Source: Siphonodentalium dalli
Taxonomy: Eukaryota > Mollusca > Scaphopoda > Gadilida > Siphonodentaliidae
Direction: 5' to 3'
DNA length: 64,000 nt
Assembly (NCBI GenBank): GCA_032622095.1
Contig: CP136061.1
Coordinates: 4,644,505-4,708,504 of the forward strand
Position numbers and translations under genes: made by a program. Under the pieces are notes generated by a model. That model was not told the DNA's origin. It did not search any database and saw nothing but the letters and a program-made list of their open reading frames with translations. Of this stretch, positions 23,478 through 36,060 are shown piece after piece. Positions within the stretch are counted from its first letter, which is position 1. Each line of letters starts with the position of its first letter.

Positions 23478-23640
23478 AATTCCGGGGGGTTGGTCCCCCA
23501 TACCCCCACATATCAGAGGGGGTATCCCCTCTCATGCTCTCCCACGCTTGTCGCTTCATGGGTCGGATGATGCTATGTGTCATATACATGTACATATTAA
23601 AGGAGCCCCCCCCTTTCAAATTTTCTGGATCCGCCCATGG
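23478..23640. repeat. Dispersed repeat, partner of 6831-7025
   Basis: Shares CCCATACCCCCACA-like, TGCTCTCCCACGCTT, GGATGATGCTATG and the C-run plus TTTCAAATTTTCTGGATCCG terminal segment with 6831-7025. Confidence 0.6.
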
Positions 23641-24754
23641 TTATCCTCAATGCACTCAAACATTCATCAATATTCTACTACTAGTATGTACAAATGTACA
23701 TGTATAAATATACAGGTACGGGTATATAATCACAGTATTTCAAGCGCGAAATCAGGTGATGAAAAAATGGGTTTTTGTGAGGTCTCACACGTACATCCAT
23801 GTATGTAACGCAGAAATTTGTAGTTGGCTTTTATTTGTACTGCCACTCTGGCACTCACCATGTATTACTGACATTCTTATGAGGCATGGATGGATGTTAA
23901 CCATATAAATATGATTATACCCACATGCTGAGGAGGATAAATTGAGGAACGACACTACACAGAAAAAATATATAAATGCCACAAATGTAATGGTAGAATG
24001 ACCCTAATTTCATCATAGTAGATGTACCTTAGATACATGGCTTATTTGCAATGTCTGCATACATATAAACTTCCAAATAAGGCCTATGGAAAATATAGGT
24101 GTGATTTCCCCTAATTGCCCCCTCTCAGAATTAGGGTCGATAAGAAGCCATTTTGTCAGTATTTTTCGTTAAACATACTGCTTACAATGTACCATATACA
24201 TGTACTTGTACATTAATGTAGAAGTGTACTACATCTACATGTAGTATAATTGGGCTTGGTTAAAGGTGGTGTGATGTAAGTGAATAAACCAAGGAGTTCA
24301 CAAGTGAACAACAGCTGGGGACTCTGGGAAGGGGTGGATTGGGAAAACACAATTTTTAAAAAGTTTTTTCGAATCCAGAGGGGTGGGGTAAAAACAAATT
24401 TGCAGGAAGCTATGCCGGTGTGGGAGGGTGGTCCGAGAGTCAAATGCACATTTTTTTACAACATTATGCAAATTGAATCTCACTGGATATTCAGGGGTCA
24501 TGCTACATGTGGATATGTATGTATAATTTGTTTTCGTAAAATTGAATGCATATAATGAACGGTGCCATACATGTACATGTATAATATTGTTTTATTTGGA
24601 TCTGAGCTTCTTAATGGGTTACTGTATTTTTCCACTATTAACATGTCAAGCTGTATTCCACTATTATAGTGGTATATGACTATACAACCAAGACAGATAT
24701 TAAAAAACAAATTAATATCAGGAACCTGTTCAATACTAACCTTCAGAATTCACA
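23641..24754. other. Unassigned sequence
   Basis: No gene or array seen. ACATGTACATG-type strings are scattered throughout. Confidence 0.4.
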
Positions 24755-25560
24755 ACGGCCTATAGTGTGTCTTATAGGTGTGGATTATCAATATCCACTG
24801 GCCTTATATGTGTCTTATAGGTATGCATTATCAATAGCCACCGGCCTTATGTGTGTCTTATAGGTATGGATTATCAATATCCAACGGCCTTATGTTTGTC
24901 TTATATGTATGGATTATCAATATCAACCGGCCTTATGTATGTCTTATAGGTATGGATTATCAATATCCACCGGCATTATGTGTGTCCCATAGGTATGGAT
25001 TAGCAATATCCAACGGCCTTATTTGTGTCGTATAGGTATGGATTATCAATATCCAACGGCCTTATGTGTGTCTTATAGGTATGGATTATCAATATCCACC
25101 GGCCTCATGTGTGTCTTATAGGTATGGATTATCAATATCCACCGGCCTTATGTGTGTCTTATAGGTATGGATTATCAATATCCACCGGCCTTATGTGTGT
25201 CTTATATGTATGGATTATCAATATCCACCGGCCTTATGTGTGTCGTATAGGTATGGATTATTAATATCCAACGGCCTTATGTGTGTCTTATAGGTATGGA
25301 TTATCAATATCCAACGGCCTTATGTTTGTCTTATAGGTATAGATTATCAATATCCACCGGCCTTATGTGTGTCTTATAGGTATGGATTATCAATATCCAC
25401 CGGCCTTATGCGTGTCTTATATGTATGGATTATCAATATCCACCGGCCTTATGTGTGTCTTATAGGTATGGATTATCAATATCCAACAGCCTTATGTATG
25501 TCTTATATGTATGGATTATCAATATCCACCGGCCTGTAGTTATCAATTATCAATATCCAT
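24755..25560 (+). repeat. 43-bp minisatellite, about 18 units
   Basis: The consensus unit runs TTATGTGTGTCTTATAGGTA then TGGATTATCAATATCCACCGGCC. Spacing is 43 bp (for example ATGGATTATC at 25081 and 25124). Units differ by single bases (ACCGG/AACGG, TATAGG/TATATG). The period is not a multiple of three, so no long frame is sustained. It ends 190 bp before the 45-bp array. Confidence 0.95.
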
Positions 25561-25749
25561 TTATGGACATTGGATCAGATAATACAGCATACATAGGTTG
25601 GAGTGACAGAATAAAATCTCTATCTCATTGTCCGGGGAGTGTTATTATGTATCATGCATACATTTGTATATGACTACTGTTTGCCCGTTAATAAAGACGA
25701 AATTGGCAGTTAGTTATCGACAAATTATCAAAGGTCCTATTGAATTATG

Positions 25750-28700
25750 TCATGGTGATAATTGTTTACTAGTGAGTGGTATAAGTAGGTTATATCATGG
25801 TGATAATTGTTTACTAGTGAGTGGTATAAGTAGGTTATATCATGGTGATAATTGTTTACTAGTGAGTGTTATAAGTAGGATATATCATGGTGATACTTGT
25901 TTACTAGTGAGTGTTATAAGTAGGATATATCATGGTGATACTTGTTTACTAGTGAGTGGTATAAGTAGGATATATCATGGTGATAATTGTTTACTAGTGA
26001 GTGTTATAAGTAGGTTATATCATGGTGATAATTGTTTACTAGTGAGTGGTATAAGTAGGATATATCATGGTGATAATTGTTTACTAGTGAGTGTTATAAG
26101 TAGGTTATATCATGGTGATAATTGTTTACTAGTGAGTGGTATAAGTAGGTTATATCATGGTGATAATCGTTTACTAGTGAGTGTTATAAGTAGGTTATAT
26201 CATGGTGATAATTGTTTACTAGTGAGTGGTATAAGTAGGATATATCATGGTGATAATTGTTTACTAGTGAGTGGTATACGTAGGTTATATCATGGTGATA
26301 ATTGTTTACTAGTGAGTGGTATAAGTAGGTTATATCATGGTGATAATTGTTTACTAGTGAGTGGTATAAGTAGGTTATATCATGGTGATAATTGTTTACT
26401 AGTGAGTGTTATAAGTAGGTTATATCATGGTGATAATTGTTTACTAGTGAGTGGTATAAGTAGGTTATATCATGGTGATAATTGTTTACTAGTGAGTGTT
26501 ATAAGTAGGATATATCATGGTGATACTTGTTTACTAGTGAGTGTTATAAGTAGGTTATATCATGGTGATAATTGTTTACTAGTAAGTGTTATAAGTAGGT
26601 TATATCATGGTGATAATCGTTTACTAGTGAGTGTTATAATTAGGTTATATCATGGTGATAATTGTTTACTAGTGAGTGGTATAAGTAGGATATATCATGG
26701 TGATAATTGTTTACTAGTGAGTGGTATAAGTAGGTTATATCATGGTGATAATCGTTTACTAGTGAGTGTTATAAGTAGGTTATATCATGGTGATAATTGT
26801 TTACTAGTGAGTGGTATAAGTAGGTTATATCATGGTGATAATTGTTTACTAGTGAGTGTTATAAGTAGGATATATCATGGTGATACTTGTTTACTAGTGA
26901 GTGTTATAAGTAGGTTATATCATGGTGATAATTGTTTACTAGTGAGTGTTATAAGTAGGTTATATCATGGTGATAATTGTTTACTAGTGAGTGGTATAAG
27001 TAGGTTATATCATGGTGATAATTGTTTACTAGTGAGTGTTATAAGTAGGATATATCATGGTGATAATTGTTTACTAGTGAGTGGTATAAGTAGGTTATAT
27101 CATGGTGATAATTGTTTACTAGTGAGTGGTATAAGTAGGATATATCATGGTGATAATTGTTTACTAGTGAGTGTTATAAGTAGGTTATATCATGGTGATA
27201 ATTGTTAACTAGTGAGTGGTATAAGTAGGTTATATCATGGTGATAATCGTTTACTAGTGAGTGTTATAAGTAGGTTATATCATGGTGATAATTGTTTACT
27301 AGTGAGTGGTATAAGTAGGATATATCATGGTGATAATCGTTTACTAGTGAGTGTTATAAGTAGGTTACATCATGGTGATAATTGTTTACTAGTGAGTGTT
27401 ATAAGTAGGTTATATCATGGTGATACTTGTTTACTAGTGAGTGTTATAAGTAGGTTATATCATGGTGATAATCGTTTACTAGTGAGTGTTATAAGTAGGT
27501 TACATCATGGTGATAATTGTTTACTAGTGAGTGGTATAAGTAGGTTATATCATGGTGATAATTGTTTACTAGTGAGTGGTATAAGTAGGTTATATCATGG
27601 TGATAATTGTTTACTAGTGAGTGGTATAAGTAGGTTATATCATGGTGATAATTGTTTACTAGTGAGTGGTATAAGTAGGATATATCATGGTGATAATTGT
27701 TTACTAGTGAGTGTTATAAGTAGGTTATATCATGGTGATAATTGTTTACTAGTGAGTGGTATAAGTAGGTTATATCATGGTGATCATTGTTTACTAGTGA
27801 GTGTTATAAGTAGGTTATATCATGGTGATAATTGTTTACTAGTGAGTGGTATAAGTAGGTTATATCATGGTGATAATCGTTTACTAGTGAGTGTTATAAG
27901 TAGGTTATATCATGGTGATAATTGTTTACTATTGAGTGGTATAAGTAGGATATATCATGGTGATAATCGTTTACTATTGAGTGTTATAAGTAGGTTATAT
28001 CATGGTGATAATCGTTTACTAGTGAGTGTTATAATTAGGTTATATCATGGTGATAATCGTTTACTAGTGAGTGTTATAATTAGGTTATATCATGGTGATA
28101 ATTGTTTACTAGTGAGTGTTATAAGTAGGTTATATCATGGTGATAATTGTTTACTAGTGAGTGTTATAAGTAGGTTATATCATGGTGATAATCGTTTACT
28201 AGTGAGTGTTATAATTAGGTTATATCATGGTGATAATCGTTTACTAGTGAGTGTTATAATTAGGTTATATCATGGTGATAATTGTTTACTAGTGAGTGTT
28301 ATAAGTAGGTTATATCATGGTGATAATTGTTTACTAGTGAGTGGTATAAGTAGGATATATCATGGTGATAATTGTTTACTAGTGAGTGGTATAAGTAGGT
28401 TATATCATGGTGATAATTGTTTACTAGTGAGTGGTATAAGTAGGTTATATCATGGTGATAATTGTTTACTAGTGAGTGGTATAAGTAGGTTATATCATGG
28501 TGATAATTGTTTACTAGTGAGTGGTATAAGTAGGTTATATCATGGTGATAATTGTTTACTAGTGAGTGTTATAAGTAGGTTATATCATGGTGATAATTGT
28601 TTACTAGTGAGTGTTATAAGTAGGTTATATCATGGTGATAATTGTTTACTAGTGAGTGTTATAAGTAGGTTATATCATGGTGATAATCGTTTACTAGTGA

Positions 28701-29955
28701 GTGTTATAATTAGGTTATATCATGGTGATAATCGTTTACTAGTGAGTGTTATAATTAGGTTATATCATGGTGATAATTGTTTACTAGTGAGTGTTATAAG
28801 TAGGTTATATCATGGTGATAATTGTTTACTAGTGAGTGGTATAAGTAGGATATATCATGGTGATAATTGTTTACTAGTGAGTGGTATAAGTAGGTTATAT
28901 CATGGTGATAATTGTTTACTAGTGAGTGTTATAAGTAGGATATATCATGGTGATAATTGTTTACTAGTGAGTGGTATAAGTAGGTTATATCATGGTGATC
29001 ATTGTTTACTAGTGAGTGTTATAAGTAGGTTATATCATGGTGATCATTGTTTACTAGTGAGTGGTATAAGTAGGTTATATCATGGTGATAATTGTTTACT
29101 AGTGAGTGGTATAAGTAGGATATATCATGGTGATAATTGTTTACTAGTGAGTGGTATAAGTAGGTTATATCATGGTGATAATTGTTTACTAGTGAGTGTT
29201 ATAAGTAGGTTATATCATGGTGATAATTGTTTACTAGTGAGTGTTATAAGTAGGTTATATCATGGTGATAATTGTTTACTAGTGAGTGTTATAAGTAGGT
29301 TATATCATGGTGATAATCGTTTACTAGTGAGTGTTATAATTAGGTTATATCATGGTGATAATCGTTTACTAGTGAGTGTTATAATTAGGATATATCATGG
29401 TGATAATTGTTTACTAGTGAGTGTTATAAGTAGGTTATATCATGGTGATAATTGTTTACTAGTGAGTGGTATAAGTAGGATATATCATGGTGATAATTGT
29501 TTACTAGTGAGTGGTATAAGTAGGTTATATCATGGTGATAATTGTTTACTAGTGAGTGTTATAAGTAGGATATATCATGGTGATAATTGTTTACTAGTGA
29601 GTGGTATAAGTAGGTTATATCATGGTGATCATTGTTTACTAGTGAGTGTTATAAGTAGGTTATATCATGGTGATAATTGTTTACTAGTGAGTGGTATAAG
29701 TAGGTTATATCATGGTGATCATTGTTTACTAGTGAGTGTTATAAGTAGGTTATATCATGGTGATTATTGTTTACTAGTGAGTGGTATAAGTAGGTTATAT
29801 CATGGTGATAATTGTTTACTAGTGAGTGTTATAAGTAGGATATATCATGGTGATACTTGTTTACTAGTGAGTGGTATAAGTAGGTTATATCATGGTGATA
29901 ATTGTTTACTAGTGAGTGTTATAAGTAGGTATTATCATGGTGATAATCGTTTACT
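25750..29955 (+). repeat. 45-bp minisatellite, 94 units with no indels
   Basis: The unit is TATATCATGGTGATAATTGT then TTACTAGTGAGTGGTATAAGTAGGT. CATGG occurs at 25751 and 29936, 4185 bp apart, exactly 93 periods. One plus-strand frame is therefore open through most of the array (15-residue unit LYHGDNCLLVSGISR), interrupted by one TAA at about 27206-27208. Recurrent variants (GGT/GTT, TTA/ATA, TGT/CGT, AAT/ACT, AGT/ATT) nearly all change the amino acid, so there is no sign of protein-level constraint. It lies about 270 bp downstream, in transcription order, of the minus-strand SRCR exon at 30223-30528 and so is probably intronic or 3' flanking DNA. Confidence 0.95.
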
Positions 29956-30222
29956 TGAAATAGCCTCTCGCTAAGGACTCGATCGTGAATATTTCTCGTA
30001 TACGATTCTCTCTATGATGTAATCTATACGTATACACTTGACATCAGTATATTCCGAATGTCATTTATATTAATAAACGTAAGTTTGGTAGAAACGTTGA
30101 GAAACAAACAAGTTAATGTGCATGTTATTGCTGCTCCTTCCCATCATTGATTTTCACCCTCGAGATTGTCTCGATGTGTACTCCGGTATACAGCAGTGTA
30201 ATATATACAGTCATTGACTTAC

Positions 30223-30528
30223 CCGGACATTCCACCCCAGCGTCCTGGGTGTGTTGACAGCTATTTGTTCCCCATCCGTTGTGAGTGCAATTCCATACGG
30301 AATTCTCATTTCCAACGCATGTGACTCCGTCCAGCCAGATAGGTCCAGTCCCTTGCCCATATCTTGCTAAACTTCTGGCAATCCCCCCTCGTAAACCAAG
30401 CGTCCTGCACACGATGGTTGCATCAGTGTTGTCCCATTCGTTGCTGCACACCGTTCCCCATTGGCCGTCCTTATACACTTCAACTCGACCAGATGCTGTA
30501 CTATTCCCACCAACTAACCGAATGTTGC
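30223..30528 (-). CDS. SRCR-domain exon (exon unit 2)
   Basis: A single-exon SRCR domain on the minus strand. Acceptor ATTTTAG before 30528; donor CCGG|GTAAGT with last exonic base 30223; 306 bp, phase 1-1. The translation runs NIRLVGG, GRVEVYKDGQWGTVC, WDNTDATIVC, RYGQGTGPIWLDG, VTCVGNENSVWNC, GWGTNSCQHTQDAGVEC. Six cysteines sit at the group-A-like positions. The GWG..CxHxxDAGV ending is closer to the vertebrate SRCR consensus than the other two exons here, so this is a different domain of the array rather than part of the recent duplicate pair. It would encode an extracellular ligand-binding module. Neighbouring domain types, signal peptide and membrane anchor are not in the window. Downstream in its reading direction lies the 45-bp minisatellite. 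Confidence 0.9.
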
Positions 30529-31159
30529 CTAAAATGGAGCACCCATGAAGTCATTTAATGTCAAGCCAGTATGTGTAGGTAGATTTATTTATTGTGTAGC
30601 TGTTATTGTTACAATATATTGTAAGTGCACTCTCATATCCGTATACACATTGAGTATGTTTATTGTATATGCAAAAACATATGGGTACATGTAATACTGG
30701 TCATGCAGATGACCTGCGACTAAATTAGAAATGAGCATTGAGACTGATCTAAAATAGGGAATGTAAATACCATAAAAAAGCTGGGCTCCACCGAAACGGA
30801 TTAAGGAAGACTAATAATAGTGAACCATTGTATGCTGGTGTGACATAATTATGAATGTGACATTTCGGTGATAACTGCATTAACGCGGGCCAGGACACGT
30901 CAAAGTATAATAATATGTACAAGTATGCCCGAGTCACATTCGAAAAAAAGTCGCTGTGTTTCTATATACACAAGCTGGGGAAACCGATTGATATACTCAA
31001 AGAAGGATTCGGTTAGACGCATACAGTTGTTCATGCGCACAAGCAAGCATTAATTAATTTACCGACTCCACAGAACACAGTTCACAGTCTTGGTAATTTC
31101 CAGGACATTATTGAGGGGGATATAAGGACTTTGTAAGTTCTAGATCAACATACATCATG
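30529..31159. other. Unassigned sequence, presumed SRCR intron
   Basis: Lies upstream (minus strand) of the SRCR exon and next to the BEL/Pao fossil. No exon or repeat is recognised. Confidence 0.4.
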
Positions 31160-32688
31160 CAATGATATGTTTATATCGATGGTTATGCAGAAATTGCCAG
31201 CGCCACTGCGAGGTAAATTGGTTCGGTGCTATGGCAATCGTCAGCTATCATTGACGGAAATACGTGAGTTTTTTAGGCTTGAAGTAGATATTTTGGAGGC
31301 TGCTGATATTGGTCGTTCGAATAATCAGTTTCTACATTGATGACTAATTCTAACAGGAGTCATTTGGATAGAGATGGAAATTCGCACAGGTTTTCTCATG
31401 ATTCGCATGAGATAGTTTGTGTGTTTTGTAATGGATTTCACTTGCCTGCCAATTGTAATGTGATGTCTGATGTTGGACAGTGAGTTGCTTTTGTACGGCG
31501 GCACAAGCTCTGCTTTAACTGTCTTTATTCTACGCATCGATGTACACAGTGTCTTTCGCGGTTCCGGTGTAGATTGTGTGCCCGGAAGCATCACACGAGC
31601 ATATGCGGGTCTGGTCATCAGCGGAAGCGAAAGTTTAATGGGAAGTCCGGTCATGTTCCTCTACATAGCACTCATCCGGGTGATGGGCTATCTGGTCAAC
31701 AAAACTTCGGAGTCAACGGCTACTGTGGTCATACGTAGCCGCAATAATTGGGTTGTCAACAAACAAATATTACAGGTGTGTATGATCTATGTAAAACTCC
31801 AAATACACGATATTTACAAAGATTACATTCATGTGTATATCAACCATAAGTCAATCAGCACGTCTGGTTGTATTAATACACGAGAAATTCTAAGCGACGT
31901 TTGTTCTATAGTTGATCCGCTTGTGTTTGTATCGCCAGGGACCACAAGAACAATGTTGTTTATGCAAAATCTCTGTTCACGGAATGTTAAATGGAAATTT
32001 GGCTTAGTTAGTGAACTACATACTAGTACAGGAAAGGCAGGTCATGTGAGAGCCGTGAATCTAAAGACGAAACATGGAGTTACATGTACAAACAAACCTA
32101 TTTCGAAGTTTTACCTACTAGAAATTAACTGCAATGTTTAGTTAACAGTGGAAGTAAATCTATAAAGAAACGCTCTGTGTGTGAAGTTCGTTTATGTAAA
32201 AGATGTATAACCTATTACAAACAGAGAATACAGGATATATATATAAAATATAAAGGAAACCCACATATACAAGAGCGTTACATTGTGTGTGTATATATAT
32301 ACGTATAACTCTATACATAACTACATGTTAAGTAGTTGATGCTCCATGGTTTAAGTGTCTCCTATACACTTATACTATTGTTTTGGTCTTTCCCCATACA
32401 CTATTGTATGCAAATGTTTCTTTATTCTCAAAGTGTCACTTTTTATAATATGTATATTATATGGGCTACCATCCCCAAATAAACAAATGTACGCCGATGA
32501 GCAGACAAATTGTGTGCGGAATTCAATAACGCAATATTCCCACTGCTTGCTGTCTGATAATTAGCTCCATAACCAAACACATTCACCCGAAAAACTTTCA
32601 GTCGGTGGGTTACATCCAAAGTAGGTGTTACCATGGTTGCTAATAATAGTATCTAAAACTCCAGTCCGCCCTAAACAGACTTATTTCG
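31160..32688 (+). mobile_element. BEL/Pao LTR-retrotransposon fossil, copy A'
   Basis: Paralogue of the fossil at 1047-2606, and slightly more complete at the gag side (extra gag sequence from about 31160). Parts: gag with the cysteine-rich knuckle region (about 31415-31620), a short pol piece with ILSDVCSIVDPL (near 31890), and the DUF5641-like C-terminal segment (about 32030-32130). Most of pol is missing and the element is broken, with several breaks. The same parts are joined in both copies, so the shortened structure predates the duplication. It ends in the shared string CCAGTCCGCCCTAAACAGA. No LTR pair was recognised. Confidence 0.8.
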
Positions 32689-33397
32689 GCCAATTTGGCC
32701 GGTTACTTCATGTGACTTTTTCATCTGACGTGTGTGTCGGATAATTGATCTGGAGGATTTATCTAAATGTTAGCCCAAACTACATTTCCAAGTAACGATG
32801 GTTTTGTTGTTTATTTTGAGGAATAATACCGCGTCAGATGAATTCATCCCAAATATGTTAACAGTTGTCGTGTCAAACATTCGGCAGTAGGTTAGCGTTA
32901 TTTAGTATTTGTGGATGTCCTTTAACATGGAGAAAATAGACTACTGCGCTTGAACGAGCATGTGAATTTGTCGTTTTTAATGTACAGCAACTTGATAATC
33001 AATAACAGAGGCATTCTCTGTCAAATAAGGTCGCTCTATTTACGGTATTAATTGCGGAACTTTCTAAAGTAAACTACGCGTAAACGGATACATACGGTAA
33101 ATTATAGAATGTGCCGGAAACGGCCTAATCGCCCCAGGGCCAACTCGCCCAGTCGACGTGTGTCAATTCGGTACCTACTATAACATGTACCCGAGTCCGA
33201 TACGGAATAAAAGATGTATACGGGTGTTATATAGCGTTTGGTCCGTTGTTTCTCAATGAATATTATTGAAATTTGGTGTATATGTCCGGGCTGGGACATG
33301 GAATACAACAACGTTTGAATTGTTTTTAAATTTACAAATTTGTTGATTTTATTCAATTTTTTTTCGTTCTGAAAACACACTATAAAGTGTATATAAT

Positions 33398-33710
33398 ATA
33401 ATAACGAACACGAGACATACATAATTTATAAACTGTTAACAAAAGATATCAAATTCAATACATGACAAAGATGACTCAGTGGAGTTTATAAAGTGAACAT
33501 AAAAACATTGAGGTAAGAATCTTTTTAAGGAATGCAACTTTATTTAATGATAATAAACACATAAATTAAAATAACAAACATGAGACATACATGATTTATA
33601 AACTGTTAACAAAACATATCAAACTCAATACATGACAAAGATGACTCAGTGAAGTTTATAAAGTGAACATAAAAATATTAAGGTAAGAATCTTTTTAAGC
33701 ATTACTAAAC
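33398..33710 (+). repeat. 170-bp tandem duplication
   Basis: CATGACAAAGATGACTCAGT occurs at 33461 and 33631, exactly 170 bp apart, each preceded by ATTTATAAACTGTTAACAAA and followed by AGGTAAGAATCTTTTTAAG. Non-coding. Confidence 0.8.
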
Positions 33711-33714
33711 CGTT

Positions 33715-34870
33715 TAGCACAGACCACAGTCCAATTCACTCATCCGATCATCACCAAACTTCATATTTATCTTGATATTGATCTATCAGATGAGAGCTAT
33801 CAAATATTTTTTTTAGAATGGTCGCCAGCGGCCATATTGCATTTACCTTATATTTTATCGCGTCATGTCGATATCTAGTATTACTTAGAAATTTCACCTT
33901 TCCAGATTCATAATTGCTCCATTGACTGTAACAGATGAAATTATTCCCCTCTTCGGATAGAGTGTCACTGAAACTTTATTTTGTCAGACTGTCTGTATAA
34001 TCACTGATTATATATGGCAATAATCTGTAATAAGATGTAGCACTATTTTATTTTATATTTACATGCAGTGCTGTTTTTATACATCAATTCTAATCCCCCT
34101 AGATCATCATGTGATCGATCATACATCGCGCGAGGACCTGGTTGAATTAAGGGGGGTTTTATGGATCACTTCTGTCCTCAAGCTAGATTATACTTATGAC
34201 ATTTAATGGCATGTTTCTATCGTGGAGGGTTAGATATGCTTGAGAAACCACCACTCTTTAATTCACACCAAGTTCTCAGCTGTCATGTTCGGATATTAGA
34301 ACCCATAGCCATGATATATGGTTTATTTTGTGTATACTAGTAATATAGTTATTTTCAGTACCTTTATATACCAGTACTATGTATAACAATGCATATAAAT
34401 TAATCCATGTATACATGTATATTGATTCAACGGATTCAGTGGTTTTGTCCATCAGTCTATCAAATTTGCGGGGAAAACATGGCCACAAGCAGTACACCCT
34501 GCTAAATTTCGAATTTGAATCAATTGGCGCACCCTGCAGCCAGCTTTTATTGGAGAACGTTTTCTTATGTGGATATTTTGGGTCACCGCTAGATGTGAGC
34601 CATATTTTGTTCTCAAACTGTCCGTGTGAAGACATCACTGCCAGCGGTGATCTTCAATTTTACTATTTTTATGGCTAAATAATTTGGTTGATCCTACAGA
34701 CGACACCCCTTGTCCGATCGTCATCAGATTCCACAATTATCTTCTGGATAACCAGGGTGAGAGTAATCTAATTTTCCCGAATTTCGTTAAAAAACATTAC
34801 CACAGGCAGCAATTTGGTATCTTACTCTTTGATCCTCTTTTGCATGACTCAATTGTTTAGCAACTGTACA
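33715..34870 (+). repeat. Diverged ATGGCCGCC..ATCTTGG satellite relics
   Basis: Weak units near 33715 (TTAGCACAGACCACAG, CCGATCATCACCAAACTTCA, GTCGCCAGCGGCCATATTG), 34470, 34680 and 34850 match the family seen at 5989-6830 and 14100-15060. They are much more decayed and therefore older. Confidence 0.5.
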
Positions 34871-35139
34871 GACATATCCCTCATCTGGTTTTTATATACA
34901 TGTATATCTCTTCATGCGGATAGCCAGTATTACGTAGGTACTTCAACTTTCTGCATTCCTGTCATCATTTGAAATATAAAAATTTACCTGATACATGCAC
35001 CCTTCAAAATTTGTTTCGTCGTATCTATTTTAATGACCCGTATGGTAATATTGATACAGATATATTTGTCAAACATTTCTTTGTACAATATACAGGTATT
35101 TAGTTTGTAACTAAATCTAGAAATATATAATAGTAGCTC

Positions 35140-35620
35140 GTGGACCCCACTTCGTCCGGGATGTTCCCCTCTGATTTTCGGAGAAATGCGCGATTTAACC
35201 TTGAATTGACTATTTTAAAGGTGAAGGTCATGTCGGAATCACAATTTGACCCGTCCAAAACACTCCCCGGACAAAAGTCACGACAAAAGTACCCGTCGAA
35301 ATCCGCCCGGCTTTATACCCGATTTGACCTTGAATTGACAATTTTGAATGTCAAGATCAGGTCAGGGTCATGATTTGACCCACCCGAAACACTCCTGGGA
35401 CAAAAGTAACAGTAGCTATCAAATTTCGTTGAAATACTTCCGTTTTACCAGATTTGACCTTGAATTGATCTTTTTGAATGTCAAAGTCAGGTCGGGATCA
35501 AGATTTGACCCGTCCAAAATACTCCCTGGAAATAATTTCCCCTAGGTATCAAATTTCGTCAAATCTGTCCGGCAGTTTTCCCGGCCATAGCTAACAGACA
35601 AACAGACAGACAAATGTCCA
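35140..35620 (+). repeat. ~127-bp tandem repeat, three units
   Basis: GATTTGACCTTGAATTGACN occurs at about 35193 (one change), 35327 and 35452, each followed by TTGAATGTCA, GATTTGACCCGTCCAAAA and CACTCCCNGGACAAAAG. It ends with CCCGGCCATAGCTAACAGAC and a CAGACAGACA tract, a common tail of mollusc dispersed repeats. Short open frames arise because the unit is nearly stop-free. Confidence 0.75.
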
Positions 35621-35639
35621 AAATATATATTAAACTAGC

Positions 35640-36060
35640 TGATGTACTCGACTTCGTTCGGGCTAGTTAGGGAATTTTTTTGTGATCGCCTCCATCTGGA
35701 CAGTACCCAGTATATACAGCGTCTGGCCAAACTATTGTTCAATTGGTCCAGAAACATGCCTATATCAGCACGTTCGAGAACATGGTCCCACGTAAAATTG
35801 GACCCGTCCATATTGCTCCCGGGATCGAAGTAGTCCTACACACACATTTTTAGTCGGATCTGTCAAGGTCCAGAAACATGCCTATGAGCGAGGTCAAGTT
35901 GACACGTTAAATACCAAATTCGAGCAGTGTTAGAGTCTATAACACATACACACATGCATTCACGCATACACACATACATACATACATACATACAGGTGTT
36001 TCAAAATTCTATGGTAGATAGTTCACGGCCGACCTGATGCATGCATCTTAGTTTTCTTGT
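35640..36060 (+). repeat. Related repeat tail with CATA microsatellite
   Basis: Begins with GATGTACTCGACTTCGTTCG (compare CTCGTGGACCCCACTTCGTC at 35133). It includes GGACCCGTCCATATTGCTCC and a CATACATACATACA tract at about 35970-35993, then the 3'-end string shared with 18846. Confidence 0.5.

Larger units (their letters stand above)
32689..36060. mobile_element. 3.4-kb insertion in duplicated block
   Basis: In the first copy of the block, 2606 is followed directly by the sequence that resumes here at 36061 (AAATACATGGATGTGTATTG). These 3.37 kb are therefore inserted, or lost from the first copy. No TIRs or clean target duplication were found. It holds several repeat segments listed separately and ends with GACCTGATGCATGCATCTTA, a string also found at 18846. 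Confidence 0.6.

Noticed and set aside
24755-29955. CRISPR-like array of direct repeats
   Set aside because: Units abut without unique spacers, and the genome is eukaryotic.
25628-29974. Giant repeat protein of ~526 plus ~920 residues (LYHGDNCLLVSGISR units)
   Set aside because: The open frame follows from a stop-free 45-bp unit with no indels. Variants are nearly all non-synonymous, an in-frame TAA splits it, and there are no flanking exon signals or non-repeat domain.
31470-32141. Host gene encoded by a 223-codon open stretch
   Set aside because: It falls within the BEL/Pao fossil and includes its recognisable pol C-terminal segment.
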